A stretch of 64,000 nucleotides of DNA from Mycobacterium lehmannii. Its GTDB lineage: Bacteria; Actinomycetota; Actinomycetes; Mycobacteriales; Mycobacteriaceae. Both the position numbers and the translations under genes were made by a program. Positions 26,371 through 34,735 of this stretch are shown in pieces. The DNA is taken from the NCBI RefSeq assembly GCF_002245535.1, contig NZ_NKCN01000004.1, positions 1 through 64,000 on the forward strand. The letters are read 5' to 3'. Each line of letters starts with the position of its first letter. Within the stretch, counting starts at the first letter, position 1. The notes beneath the pieces are model-generated. The model worked only from the letters and a program-made list of their open reading frames with translations. It did not search any database and was not told the DNA's origin.

Positions 26371-27552
26371 ATGAGTGAGCGCGTACTCGACCGGGTGATG
26401 CAAATGGCCGAGCAGTTCAAGGATCAGGGCGTCGAGGCCGAAAACATCGGACGGTTGACCGACGCCACGGTCAAGTCGATGAAGGCTGCCGGGTCCATCC
26501 GCCTGCTGCAGCCCAAGAAGCACGGCGGCTACGAGGCCCACCCGCGCGAATTCGCCGAGACCGTGATGGCCACCGCCGCGCTGGACCCCGCGGCCGGCTG
26601 GATCAACGGCGTGGTTGGCGTGCACCCCTATCAGCTCGCCTACGCCGATCCTCGCGTCGGCGAGGAGGTGTGGGCCGACGACATCGACACCTGGATGGCT
26701 TCGCCGTACGCGCCGCAGGGTGTGGCCAAGCCCGTCGACGGCGGCTACATCTTCAACGGGCGCTGGCAGTTCAGCTCGGGAACCGACGCGTGCGACTGGA
26801 TCATCCTCGGCGCGATGATCGGCGATGCGGAGGGCAAACCGCTGATGCCACCGCAGATGCTGCACATGATTCTTCCGCGACCGGACTACGAGATCGTCGA
26901 GGACTCGTGGGACGTGGTCGGACTGCGCGGCACCGGTTCCAAGGACGTCATCGTCAAGGATGCCTTCGTGCCGGAGTACCGGACGATGGACGCGATGAAG
27001 GTGATGGACGGCACCGCGCAGCGCGAGGCAGGCATGACCGAGCCGCTGTACCTGATGCCGTGGTCGACGATGTTCCCGCTCGGCATCTCCGCCGCCACGA
27101 TCGGCATCGCCGAGGGCGCGCTGGCCGCGCACCTGGACTACCAGCGTGAGCGCGTGAACTCCAGTGGCGTTGCGATCAAGGACGACCCGTACGTCATGTA
27201 CGCGATCGGCGAGGCGGCCGCCGACATCAACGCCGCACGCCAGGAACTGCTGGCCAACGCCGACCGCATCTACGACATGGTCGCCGCGGGAAAGGAGGTC
27301 AGCTTCGAGGACCGGGCCGCCGGCCGTCGCACCCAGATCCGCGCGGTGTGGCGCGCGGTGTCCGCCGTCGACGAGATCTTCGCCCGCTCGGGCGGCAACG
27401 CCGCGCGCATGGACAAGCCGCTGCAGCGGTACTGGCGCGACGTGCACGTCGGCCAGCTGCACGCGATCCACGTGCCCGGCACGGTGTTTCACGCGTCGGC
27501 GCTGAGCTCGCTCGGCGTGGATCCGCAGGGTCCGCTGCGGGCGATGATCTAG
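26371..27552 (+). CDS. Flavin-dependent hydroxylase, HsaA-like
   Basis: A 393-aa protein of the acyl-CoA dehydrogenase-fold monooxygenase group, collinear with mycobacterial HsaA, the oxygenase that hydroxylates the phenolic A ring of 3-HSA in steroid degradation (394 aa in M. tuberculosis, from memory). Shared features include LLQP, GWINGVVGVH, the DVVGLRGTGS(K/N) segment and QRYWRDVH near the end. It needs reduced flavin from a reductase (HsaB), which is not encoded nearby. An extradiol dioxygenase follows 10 bases later, so together they would give catechol formation and ring opening. Confidence 0.85.
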   Translation: MSERVLDRVMQMAEQFKDQGVEAENIGRLTDATVKSMKAAGSIRLLQPKKHGGYEAHPREFAETVMATAALDPAAGWINGVVGVHPYQLAYADPRVGEEVWADDIDTWMASPYAPQGVAKPVDGGYIFNGRWQFSSGTDACDWIILGAMIGDAEGKPLMPPQMLHMILPRPDYEIVEDSWDVVGLRGTGSKDVIVKDAFVPEYRTMDAMKVMDGTAQREAGMTEPLYLMPWSTMFPLGISAATIGIAEGALAAHLDYQRERVNSSGVAIKDDPYVMYAIGEAAADINAARQELLANADRIYDMVAAGKEVSFEDRAAGRRTQIRAVWRAVSAVDEIFARSGGNAARMDKPLQRYWRDVHVGQLHAIHVPGTVFHASALSSLGVDPQGPLRAMI

Positions 27553-27562
27553 AAAGGGCACT

Positions 27563-28471
27563 ATGAGCGATCTCAAGAGCCTCGGATACGTCAAGGTTCA
27601 GACCACCGACATCGACCGCTGGCGCCACTTCGCGTTCAAGGTGCTCGGCTTCGCAGAGGGCTCCGGCCCCGAGGACGATGCGCTGTATCTGCGGATGGAC
27701 GAACGTGCCGCGCGCATCATCGTGGTGCCCGGCGACGTCGACAAGATCGTCACCGTCGGGTGGGAGGTCCGCGACCATGCGGCGTTGACGCGCGTGAAGG
27801 CGGCCCTCGACGGCGCAGGCGTGGCGGTCAAGGAACTTTCTCTCGAGGAGGCCGACGCTCGTCGCGTCGAGGAGGTGATCGCGTTCGACGATCCCGCGGG
27901 GACCTCCACCGAGGTCTTCCACGGCGCGGTGCTCGACCACAGCCCGGTGGTGACGCCGTACGGCGCCCGGTTCGTCACCGGCGATCAGGGGTTGGGTCAC
28001 GTCGTGCTGCCGGCCCTCGACGTGCCCGGCCTGTTTCAGTTCTACACCGAGGTCCTGGGATTCAAGTCGCGCGGCGCGTTTCGCGTTCCGACGCCGCCGG
28101 AGTTCGGGCCGCTGCGGGTGCGGTTCCTCGGGATCAACGCGCGCCATCACAGCCTGGCGATCTGTCCCGCGATGACGTTGCGTGACCCGGGCCTGATCCA
28201 CCTGATGGTGGAGGTCGACAGCCTCGATGCGGTCGGGCAGGCTCTCGACCGGGTGAACAAGGACGGTTTCCAGCTGTCCTCCACGCTGGGCAGGCACACC
28301 AACGACAAGATGGTGTCGTTCTATGTGCGCGCGCCCGGCGACTGGGACATCGAGTTCGGCACCGACGGTATGCGGGTGGACGAAACGTATTACACCGCAG
28401 AGGAAATCACCGCCGACAGCTACTGGGGCCACGAGTGGGTGTCCGACCTGCCTGCGGCGATGCGCCCGTGA
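27563..28471 (+). CDS. Extradiol (meta-cleavage) dioxygenase, HsaC-like
   Basis: Type I extradiol dioxygenase (302 aa) made of two VOC domains. The iron ligands are visible as His146 (GLGHVVL), His213 (LIHLMVEV) and Glu264 (DIEFG), with the active-site pair HH at 195-196 (NARHHSLA). It would cleave a catechol made by the upstream HsaA-like enzyme and give a product for the HsaD-like hydrolase at 14568. It overlaps the next gene by 4 bases (GTGA). Confidence 0.88.
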   Translation: MSDLKSLGYVKVQTTDIDRWRHFAFKVLGFAEGSGPEDDALYLRMDERAARIIVVPGDVDKIVTVGWEVRDHAALTRVKAALDGAGVAVKELSLEEADARRVEEVIAFDDPAGTSTEVFHGAVLDHSPVVTPYGARFVTGDQGLGHVVLPALDVPGLFQFYTEVLGFKSRGAFRVPTPPEFGPLRVRFLGINARHHSLAICPAMTLRDPGLIHLMVEVDSLDAVGQALDRVNKDGFQLSSTLGRHTNDKMVSFYVRAPGDWDIEFGTDGMRVDETYYTAEEITADSYWGHEWVSDLPAAMRP

Positions 28472-29928
28472 GCGGCGATATCACTCCCCTCTCCGCGGCC
28501 GACATCGCGCAGTGGGACGAGGAGGCCGACGTCGTCATCGCCGGCTTCGGCATCGCCGGGGCGGCCGCGGCGGTGGAAGCCGCACGCGCCGGTGCTGACG
28601 CCCTGGTCCTCGAACGCACCGGTTCGTGGGGCGGCGCGGCGTCGATGGCCGGCGGGTTCATCTACCTGGGCGGCGGAACACCCATCCAAAAGGCTTGTGG
28701 TTTCGACGACTCCGTCGCGAACATGGCGGCGTACCTCAACGTCGCTATGGGACCGGGGGCCGACGAGAAGCGCATCGCCGACTACTGCGACGGCAGCCTC
28801 GAGCATTTCGACTGGCTCGTCGGCTGCGGCGTTCAGTTCAAGCCGGAGTTCTTCGGCGAGCCCGGCTGGGAGCCGATGGGCGATCAGGGGCTGATGTACA
28901 GCGGCGGGGAGAACTCCTACCCGTTCAACACGATTGCGACGCCCGCGCCGCGCGGACACGTCCCGCAGATGTCGAACAAGAAGCAGGGCGAGGCGAGCGC
29001 CGGCTACATGCTGATGAAGCCGCTCGTGGAGACGGCCACCGCGGCCGGGGCGCGGGCGATCTACGACGTTCGTGTGCAACGGTTGGTCGTCGAGTCCGAC
29101 GGCCGGGTGGTCGGTGTGTACGCGCGCCGGTACGGCGAAGAGATCGCCGTGCGGGCGCGTCGCGGAGTGGTGCTGGCGATGGGCAGCTTCGCCTACAACG
29201 AGGCCATGGTCGCTCAGTACGCGCCGCGCATCGCCGGCCGACCCGCCGCCGCCATCGAGCAGCACGACGGTCAGGCGATCCGGATGGCGCAGGCACTGGG
29301 CGCCGACCTCGCCCACATGGACGCTACCGAGGTGGCCATCTTCATCGATCCGCAGCAGCTGGTGCGGAGCATCCTCGTCAACGGCCGCGGTCAGCGCTAC
29401 GTCGCCGAGGACACCTATCCCGGCAGGGTCGGGCAGCTGACCTTGTATCACCAGGACAACACGGCGTTCCTGATCATCGACGAGAAGTCCCAGGAGGAGG
29501 CGATGGCCTCGCTGTCGCCGCAGCTGATGCTTCGCCCACCGACCTGGGTGTGCGAGACCGTCGCCGAACTCGAATCCGAGATGGGTCTGCCGACGGGATC
29601 GCTTCAGGCGACCGTCTCCGCCTACAACGCCGGCGCCGCCGCGGGCGAGGATCCGCTGCTGCACAAAAAGCCGCAGTGGTTGCGACCGATCGGCACGCCG
29701 GTTGGCGCGATCGACCTGCGCGAGAGCACCGGCGGATTCACCCTTGGCGGGCTCCTGACGTCGCTCGACGCGGAGGTTCTGCACGTCAGCGGCGAGCCCA
29801 TCCCCGGTCTGTTCGCCGCGGGCCGCTGCACCGCGGGCCTGGCCGCATGGGGTTACGCGAGCGGGATCTCGTTGGGCGACGGCAGTTTCTACGGCCGACG
29901 GGCGGGACGCAGCGCGGCGGCCGCCTAG
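28468..29928 (+). CDS. FAD-binding dehydrogenase/reductase, KstD/fumarate-reductase family
   Basis: A 486-aa flavoprotein of the FAD_binding_2 family. The dinucleotide motif GFGIAGAAAAVEAARAG lies near residues 27-43 and a C-terminal FAD-contact region reads LFAAGRCTAGLAAWGYASG. The KstD-type ending ATYPGAGAT is absent, so the reaction may be a different desaturation or reduction. The GTG start overlaps the dioxygenase stop. It shares its domain type with the genes at 47645 and 52948, giving three such flavoproteins in the window. Confidence 0.8.
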   Translation: MSGDITPLSAADIAQWDEEADVVIAGFGIAGAAAAVEAARAGADALVLERTGSWGGAASMAGGFIYLGGGTPIQKACGFDDSVANMAAYLNVAMGPGADEKRIADYCDGSLEHFDWLVGCGVQFKPEFFGEPGWEPMGDQGLMYSGGENSYPFNTIATPAPRGHVPQMSNKKQGEASAGYMLMKPLVETATAAGARAIYDVRVQRLVVESDGRVVGVYARRYGEEIAVRARRGVVLAMGSFAYNEAMVAQYAPRIAGRPAAAIEQHDGQAIRMAQALGADLAHMDATEVAIFIDPQQLVRSILVNGRGQRYVAEDTYPGRVGQLTLYHQDNTAFLIIDEKSQEEAMASLSPQLMLRPPTWVCETVAELESEMGLPTGSLQATVSAYNAGAAAGEDPLLHKKPQWLRPIGTPVGAIDLRESTGGFTLGGLLTSLDAEVLHVSGEPIPGLFAAGRCTAGLAAWGYASGISLGDGSFYGRRAGRSAAAA

Positions 29929-29964
29929 TTCCCGACCCTCGTCCGCGTGGTACACGATGGACGC

Positions 29965-31122
29965 ATGAAGGCCGTCAGCTGTGAACGTGGCACCCTGTCC
30001 GTCGTCGACCTCCCGTCCCCCGCACCCTCCCGCGGGCAGTTGGTGCTCGAGGTGCGTCGCTGCGGTATCTGTGGATCCGACCTACACGCCAAGGACCACG
30101 CCGACGAGTTGACCGACGTGATGGATGAAGTCGGTTATCCGGACTTCATGCGCCAGGACACGCCGGTCGTGTTGGGCCACGAGTTCGTCGGCGAAGTGGC
30201 CGAGCGCGGCCCCGGTGCGCCCAAGGAGTTCAGGGCCGGAGCTCCCGTGGTGTCGTTTCCCATGGTTCGGGCGGCAGGCGGCGTGCACATGACCGGGCTG
30301 TCGCCGCTGGCGCCCGGCGCGTACGCCGAGCACGTCCTCGCCGAAGCCTCGATGAGCTTCGTCGTCCCCAACGGGCTCGACCTCGACATCGCCGCGCTGA
30401 CCGAACCAATGGCGGTGGCGCTGCATGCCGTGCGCCGCAGCCAGATTGGCAAGCGAGACGTCGCGATCGTGATCGGTTGTGGCCCGGTCGGTCTCGCGGT
30501 GATCTGCCATCTCAGATCGCTCGGCGTGCAGACCATCGTGGCGAGCGACTTCTCCGCGACCCGTCGCGAGATGGCGTCGCGCTGCGGGGCCGATGTCGTC
30601 GTCGATCCCGCCGTCGACTCTCCCTACACGGCCGCCGGCGAGTCCCGGACCATCACCGAGGCGCAGCAGCTGTTCGAACTCGCCGTCGGCTCGATGGAGA
30701 AGCTGCGCCGCGTGCCCGGCTGGTCGCATCTGTACCGGATCGCCGACAAGGTGGGCGCAGCGTCGCCGAAGCGGCCGGTGGTCTTTGAATGCGTCGGCGT
30801 GCCCGGGATCATCGACGGCATCGTGCGGGCGGCGCCCGTGCAGTCGCGGGTCGTCGTGGTCGGCGTGTGTATGGGCACCGACCACTTCCGTCCTGCGGTG
30901 GCGAACGGCAAGGACATCGACCTGCGGTTCGTGTTCGGCTACACGCCGCTGGAGTTCCGCGACACGCTGCACCTGCTCGCCGACGGCAAGGTGGACGCCT
31001 CCGCACTCGCCACGGGCACGGTGGGCCTGGGCGGCGTGGCCCGCGCCTTCGAGGTCCTGGGCACGGCCGAAGCGCACGCCAAGATCCTGATCGACCCGCA
31101 GAGCGACGCCGTTTCGCCCTAA
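29965..31122 (+). CDS. Medium-chain (zinc-type) dehydrogenase
   Basis: MDR-family dehydrogenase (385 aa) with GICGSDLHAKDH, GHEFVGEV and the Rossmann motif GCGPVGLA. The structural-zinc Cys lobe is missing: PMVRAAGGVHM occupies that place. ATG 29965 is used; a GTG 18 bases upstream is less likely. It closes the HsaA/HsaC operon and is followed directly by a perfect 19-bp palindrome that probably terminates transcription. Confidence 0.82.
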   Translation: MKAVSCERGTLSVVDLPSPAPSRGQLVLEVRRCGICGSDLHAKDHADELTDVMDEVGYPDFMRQDTPVVLGHEFVGEVAERGPGAPKEFRAGAPVVSFPMVRAAGGVHMTGLSPLAPGAYAEHVLAEASMSFVVPNGLDLDIAALTEPMAVALHAVRRSQIGKRDVAIVIGCGPVGLAVICHLRSLGVQTIVASDFSATRREMASRCGADVVVDPAVDSPYTAAGESRTITEAQQLFELAVGSMEKLRRVPGWSHLYRIADKVGAASPKRPVVFECVGVPGIIDGIVRAAPVQSRVVVVGVCMGTDHFRPAVANGKDIDLRFVFGYTPLEFRDTLHLLADGKVDASALATGTVGLGGVARAFEVLGTAEAHAKILIDPQSDAVSP

Positions 31123-31123
31123 G

Positions 31124-31162
31124 CGGGTTGATCCCACGCACCCGGTGCGTGGGATCAACCCG
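31124..31162 (+). terminator. Perfect 19-bp inverted repeat after the MDR gene
   Basis: Arms at 31124-31142 and 31144-31162 are exact reverse complements around a single C. There is no U tract, as is usual for mycobacterial hairpin terminators. It starts two bases after the MDR stop codon and lies well before the next promoter, so it probably ends the operon that began at 26371. Confidence 0.65.
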
Positions 31163-31262
31163 TGAGAGACACGCCGACTCGAGGCCCGACGCCGCAGGTC
31201 GTTGACGTGATCGAAAGTAAATTGCGTCGATCGTGTGACACCCCGCACAGCGACGTGCTACA

Positions 31263-31280
31263 AATAGGCATATTCCTATT
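31263..31280 (+). promoter_or_regulatory. Candidate operator upstream of the second IclR gene
   Basis: AATAGG, CATATT, CCTATT: 6-bp arms with a 6-base spacer, 43 bases before the IclR start. The region is AT-rich compared with its surroundings and may hold the promoter. It differs from the TCCCGATGACCGGGA-type motif and probably serves autoregulation. Confidence 0.45.
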
Positions 31281-31323
31281 AGAAATACCGCCTGCCTGTC
31301 GCAGGTCACTCTTCGGAGGCCAC

Positions 31324-32166
31324 ATGACAACGACTGTCGAAACACCCAGCGCCGTCCTCGACCGCGTATCGCTGGTTCTTGACGCCTTCGACGGCCCGGG
31401 CCGACTGACACTCGCGCAGATCGTTCGCCGCACCGGGCTCCCCCGCTCGTCGGCACACCGCATGCTGGAGCGTCTCGTCCAGCTGCGCTGGCTACGACGC
31501 AACGGGCGCGACTACGAGTTGGGCATGCGGCTGGTCGAGTTGGGTTCGCTCGCAGTGCACCAGGACCGCCTGCACCGCGCCGCGGTGCCTCTGCTGCACG
31601 ATCTGCACCGCGCCACCGGCCTCGTCGTGCACCTGGCCGTCCTCGACGGCACCGACGTCGTGTACCTGGAGAAGGTCGGTGGCGGGTTGGGCGCAGCCAT
31701 ACCCAGCCGCGTCGGAGGGCGTCACCCCGCTCACTGTTCGGCCTTGGGTAAGGCGATGCTGGCGTCCGTGGGTGACCTGGACTACGACGCCATCGACCTG
31801 ACGAGCCGGCGCACCAAGTACTCCATCGCATCGCCCGCCCATCTGCGCGCCGAACTCGCCAAAGCGCGCTCGCATGGCATCGCGTTCGACCGTGAAGAGG
31901 CCCTAACCGGATTCGGTTGTGTCGCAGCGCCGATCGGCGGTCAGGGCGAGGCCGTGGCGGCCGTGTCGGTGTGCGGCCCGATGAACCGCATGATGTTCGA
32001 CCAGCGTCTCGTCGCGCCGGTGCGGATGACGGCCATGGCGGTGTGGCGAAACGCCGAGGACGGCCCGCGGCGGGTGGCGCCGACGCTGCAGCAGGCCCGG
32101 CCGCTGCGGAACATGCCCGCTCCGCGGCCCACGGCCCCCCGCGAACCGGTGCTGCAGTACGCGTGA
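31324..32166 (+). CDS. IclR-family transcriptional regulator
   Basis: A 280-aa regulator with an N-terminal winged HTH (LAQIVRRTGLPRSSAHRMLERL, about residues 30-55) and a full IclR effector domain (HLAVLDGTDVVYLEKVGG and SALGKAMLA). ATG 31324 has GGAGG 4 bases upstream; a GTG at 31162 is open but lies in the terminator hairpin. It overlaps the following esterase gene as GTGA, so regulator and hydrolase are co-translated. It may sense an aromatic or steroid intermediate. Confidence 0.85.
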   Translation: MTTTVETPSAVLDRVSLVLDAFDGPGRLTLAQIVRRTGLPRSSAHRMLERLVQLRWLRRNGRDYELGMRLVELGSLAVHQDRLHRAAVPLLHDLHRATGLVVHLAVLDGTDVVYLEKVGGGLGAAIPSRVGGRHPAHCSALGKAMLASVGDLDYDAIDLTSRRTKYSIASPAHLRAELAKARSHGIAFDREEALTGFGCVAAPIGGQGEAVAAVSVCGPMNRMMFDQRLVAPVRMTAMAVWRNAEDGPRRVAPTLQQARPLRNMPAPRPTAPREPVLQYA

Positions 32167-33071
32167 CGCTCGATCCGCAGATCGCCGACCTGATCGAGGC
32201 GCTGGACACCGGCTTCCCGCCGGTGCACACCATGACCGGCGCGCAGGCACGAGAGACGATCCGATCGCGCTTCGTGCCTCCCGCACAGCCCGAGGCCGTC
32301 GAGTCGGTCGACGACGTCACCGTTGCAGACGATGTCCCGGTTCGGATCTACCGACCGGCGTCGGATGTCGCGCTGCCGGTGGTGGTGTACGCCCACGGCG
32401 GAGGGTTCGTGTTCTGCGACCTCGACAGCCATGACGGGCTGTGCCGCAACCTGGCTAATCTCCTCACCGCGGTGGTGATCTCGGTCGACTACCGGCTCGC
32501 GCCCGCGCATCCTTGGCCCGCCGCCGCGGAGGATGTGTACGCCGCGACGTGCTGGGCGGCCGAGCACGCCGCGGAACTCGGTGGCGACCCGGACCGACTG
32601 GGGGTCGCGGGCGACAGCGCAGGCGGCAACCTCGCGGCGGTCACCACGCTGATGGCACGCGACCGCGGTGGGCCTGCACTGTCCGCCCAATTGCTGATCT
32701 ACCCGATGATCGCCGCGGACTTCGAAACCGAGTCATACCGCTTGTACGGCAAGGGTTTCTACAACCCGCGTCCCGCGTTGCAGTGGTACTGGGACCAGTA
32801 CGTGCCCTCCCCCGTCGACCGCATCCACCCGTATGCGTCGCCGCTGCAGGCGCACCTCGACGGACTGCCGCCGGCGGTGGTGGTGATCGCCGGTCACGAT
32901 CCGCTGCGCGACGAGGGTATCGCGTATGCCGATGCGTTGGAAAACGCCGGTGTCACCGTGGCGCGGTGCACGTTCGACGGCGGGATCCACGGATTCATGA
33001 CGATGCCGATGCTCGACATCGCCCACCAGGCGCGGCGTCAGGCCAGCCAAGAGCTCGCGAAGTTGTTGTGA
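32163..33071 (+). CDS. Alpha/beta-hydrolase, hormone-sensitive-lipase family
   Basis: A 302-aa esterase of the HSL family: oxyanion motif HGGGF, nucleophile elbow GDSAGG, acid region DPLRDEG and a terminal GGIHGF holding the catalytic His. The GTG start overlaps the IclR stop by 4 bases. A similar enzyme is at 49261. Such esterases can open lactones or esters produced by Baeyer-Villiger enzymes, which fits the two BVMOs nearby; that link is inference. Confidence 0.85.
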   Translation: MTLDPQIADLIEALDTGFPPVHTMTGAQARETIRSRFVPPAQPEAVESVDDVTVADDVPVRIYRPASDVALPVVVYAHGGGFVFCDLDSHDGLCRNLANLLTAVVISVDYRLAPAHPWPAAAEDVYAATCWAAEHAAELGGDPDRLGVAGDSAGGNLAAVTTLMARDRGGPALSAQLLIYPMIAADFETESYRLYGKGFYNPRPALQWYWDQYVPSPVDRIHPYASPLQAHLDGLPPAVVVIAGHDPLRDEGIAYADALENAGVTVARCTFDGGIHGFMTMPMLDIAHQARRQASQELAKLL

Positions 33072-33080
33072 GGCTTGCTA

Positions 33081-34286
33081 CTAGGCCTTGGTGACCGGCC
33101 CGTAGCGCTGGTGTGGGTCGAGCACGCAGTGTGTCCGGCCGAACACCGTGACCATGCATTTGTTGTTGTGGTTGCAGCGGCTACGGGTGTCGTGATCGGC
33201 GGTCATCGCGTTCACCAGGTCGGGTTCGCGGAGCAGCGCTCTGCCCATCGCCATGAAGTCGAAGCCCTCGCGCAGCCCGGTCTGGAGGTGGTCGTAGTTC
33301 GTGATGCCGCCCAGCAGAATCAGTTTGGTGTTGCCGATGACGTGCACGAACTGCCGCGCCGCGTCGAGCATGTAGAGATCGCGGTACGGATAACTGCCCA
33401 TGACCCGCTTGCCCGCCAGGCGTACGCCAGGCCGCAGCGCGGAGGGCATCACCTCGGCGAATTCCTTGACCGGAACGTCGCCCCGGAACAGGTACATCGG
33501 TTTGTGGACCGATGACCCCTGAGTGAGTTCGATGGCGTCCAGCGTGGAGTCGGCGTCGAGCAGCTGCGCGGTCCGCAGGGCCTCGTCGATCCAGATGCTG
33601 CCGGGCAGACCGTCGTCCATGTCGAGTTTGGCGATGACGGCGATCTGGTCCTTCACGACGTCTTTGACCCGGGTCGCGATTTCGCGGACCAACCGCGACC
33701 GGTTGTCAATGGAACCGCCGTACTGGTCCTTGCGCCGGTTGATCCGCGCGCTGAGGAACGAACTCGGTAGGTAGAGATGGCCGAAGTGCAATTCAACGGC
33801 GTCGAAGCCGGCGTCGATGGCCACCTGCGCCGCCGCCGCGAATTGTTCGATCACCGCGCGGATCTCGTCGCGCGTGATCTCGCGACAGTAGGCGAAGGAG
33901 GTGGGGTTGACGAAGCGGCTCGGGGCGACCGCGGTGACCCCGGTCAACTTCTTCGGAGCGACGACACCGGCGTGGCCGAGCTGCGCCGAGATCGCCGCGC
34001 CTGCCGCGTGCACCGCGTCGGTGAGCCTGCGCAGTCCGGGCAGCGCCGCCGGGCTCATCACGATCTGACCAGGCGCGCTGGCGCCCTCCTTGGAGACGCA
34101 GCAGTACGCCACCGTCGTCATTCCCACGCCGCCCTTGGCGAACGCGACGTGGAAGTCGATCAGGTCGTCGGTGACCAAGCCGTCCGGCGAGCGGCCCTCC
34201 GACGTCGCGGCCTTGATGACCCGGTTGCGCAGCTTCACGGGACCGAGCCGGGCCGGCGCGAACGGCTCCAGCGTCTCAACGGTCAT
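33081..34286 (-). CDS. NADH:flavin oxidoreductase (Old Yellow Enzyme family)
   Basis: FMN-dependent TIM-barrel reductase (401 aa). Seen are an N-terminal PVKLRNRVIKAATSEG segment, AQLGHAG and the active-site-like block FDAVELHFGHLYLPSSFLS, where HFGH replaces the more common HxAH. The C-terminal part CNHNNKCM has two Cys but no four-Cys cluster, so it is a single-domain type. It likely reduces an enone. It has its own promoter: CACGGT ends 6 bases before the ATG, and an operator motif is centred 51 bases upstream. Confidence 0.84.
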   Translation of the reverse strand: MTVETLEPFAPARLGPVKLRNRVIKAATSEGRSPDGLVTDDLIDFHVAFAKGGVGMTTVAYCCVSKEGASAPGQIVMSPAALPGLRRLTDAVHAAGAAISAQLGHAGVVAPKKLTGVTAVAPSRFVNPTSFAYCREITRDEIRAVIEQFAAAAQVAIDAGFDAVELHFGHLYLPSSFLSARINRRKDQYGGSIDNRSRLVREIATRVKDVVKDQIAVIAKLDMDDGLPGSIWIDEALRTAQLLDADSTLDAIELTQGSSVHKPMYLFRGDVPVKEFAEVMPSALRPGVRLAGKRVMGSYPYRDLYMLDAARQFVHVIGNTKLILLGGITNYDHLQTGLREGFDFMAMGRALLREPDLVNAMTADHDTRSRCNHNNKCMVTVFGRTHCVLDPHQRYGPVTKA

Positions 34287-34329
34287 CGGCCCACCGTGCT
34301 CCGCGGAACGGTCGCGGTCAACGGTGTCA

Positions 34330-34344
34330 TCCCGATGGCCGGGA
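34330..34344. promoter_or_regulatory. Operator motif centred between two divergent genes
   Basis: TCCCGATGGCCGGGA, almost a perfect dyad. Its centre at 34337 is exactly 51 bases from the minus-strand ATG (34286) and 51 bases from the plus-strand ATG (34388). A -10-like TAGTGT at 34375-34380 ends 7 bases before the plus-strand ATG, which implies a leaderless mRNA. Confidence 0.6.
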
Positions 34345-34387
34345 GCGTCATCCTCACCACGATCGCCGTCGCCCTAGTGTGCGGATC

Positions 34388-34735
34388 ATGGCCGACGGTG
34401 AGGTGTTCGTCATCGACCGGGTCGTCACCCGGCCGGGATGCGCACGGCGATTCGTCGACACGTACCTGACCGAGTACGCGCCGGGTGCGCGGGATCGTGG
34501 CATGACGCTTCGCGACGTGCTCGTCAGCCCGCCGATATGGTTCGACGACCGGTCCAACGTGATCACCGTGACGTGGTCGCTGCCGAGTCCCCAGGCGTGG
34601 TGGGAGATGACGTGGAAGGGCAGGCCTGACGCCACACTCGGGCCGTGGTGGGATGGCGTGGCCGACCTGGTTGTCGAGCGCACCCGTAACGTTGCCGCCG
34701 CCGCGGGCGATGTCGACGGATTGTGCGATGTATAG
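34388..34735 (+). CDS. Small alpha/beta-barrel protein of unknown function (NIPSNAP/EthD-like)
   Basis: A 115-aa protein whose pattern (VFVIDRVVTRPGCARRFVDTY then VTWSLPSPQAWWEM) looks like a ferredoxin-like dimeric alpha/beta-barrel. Similar small proteins bind or modify polyketide- or steroid-like compounds, or act as monooxygenase-like isomerases. No catalytic residue can be named. It overlaps the next gene by 8 bases and appears to be a leaderless transcript start. Confidence 0.65.
   Translation: MADGEVFVIDRVVTRPGCARRFVDTYLTEYAPGARDRGMTLRDVLVSPPIWFDDRSNVITVTWSLPSPQAWWEMTWKGRPDATLGPWWDGVADLVVERTRNVAAAAGDVDGLCDV

Noticed and set aside
28626..29984. A 452-codon frame inside the FAD dehydrogenase region
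   Set aside because: Same strand, shifted frame; Arg-rich translation typical of a high-GC shadow.
31162..31323. A longer start for the second IclR gene at GTG 31162
   Set aside because: It lies in the terminator palindrome and lacks a ribosome site; ATG 31324 has GGAGG and a normal IclR N-terminus.
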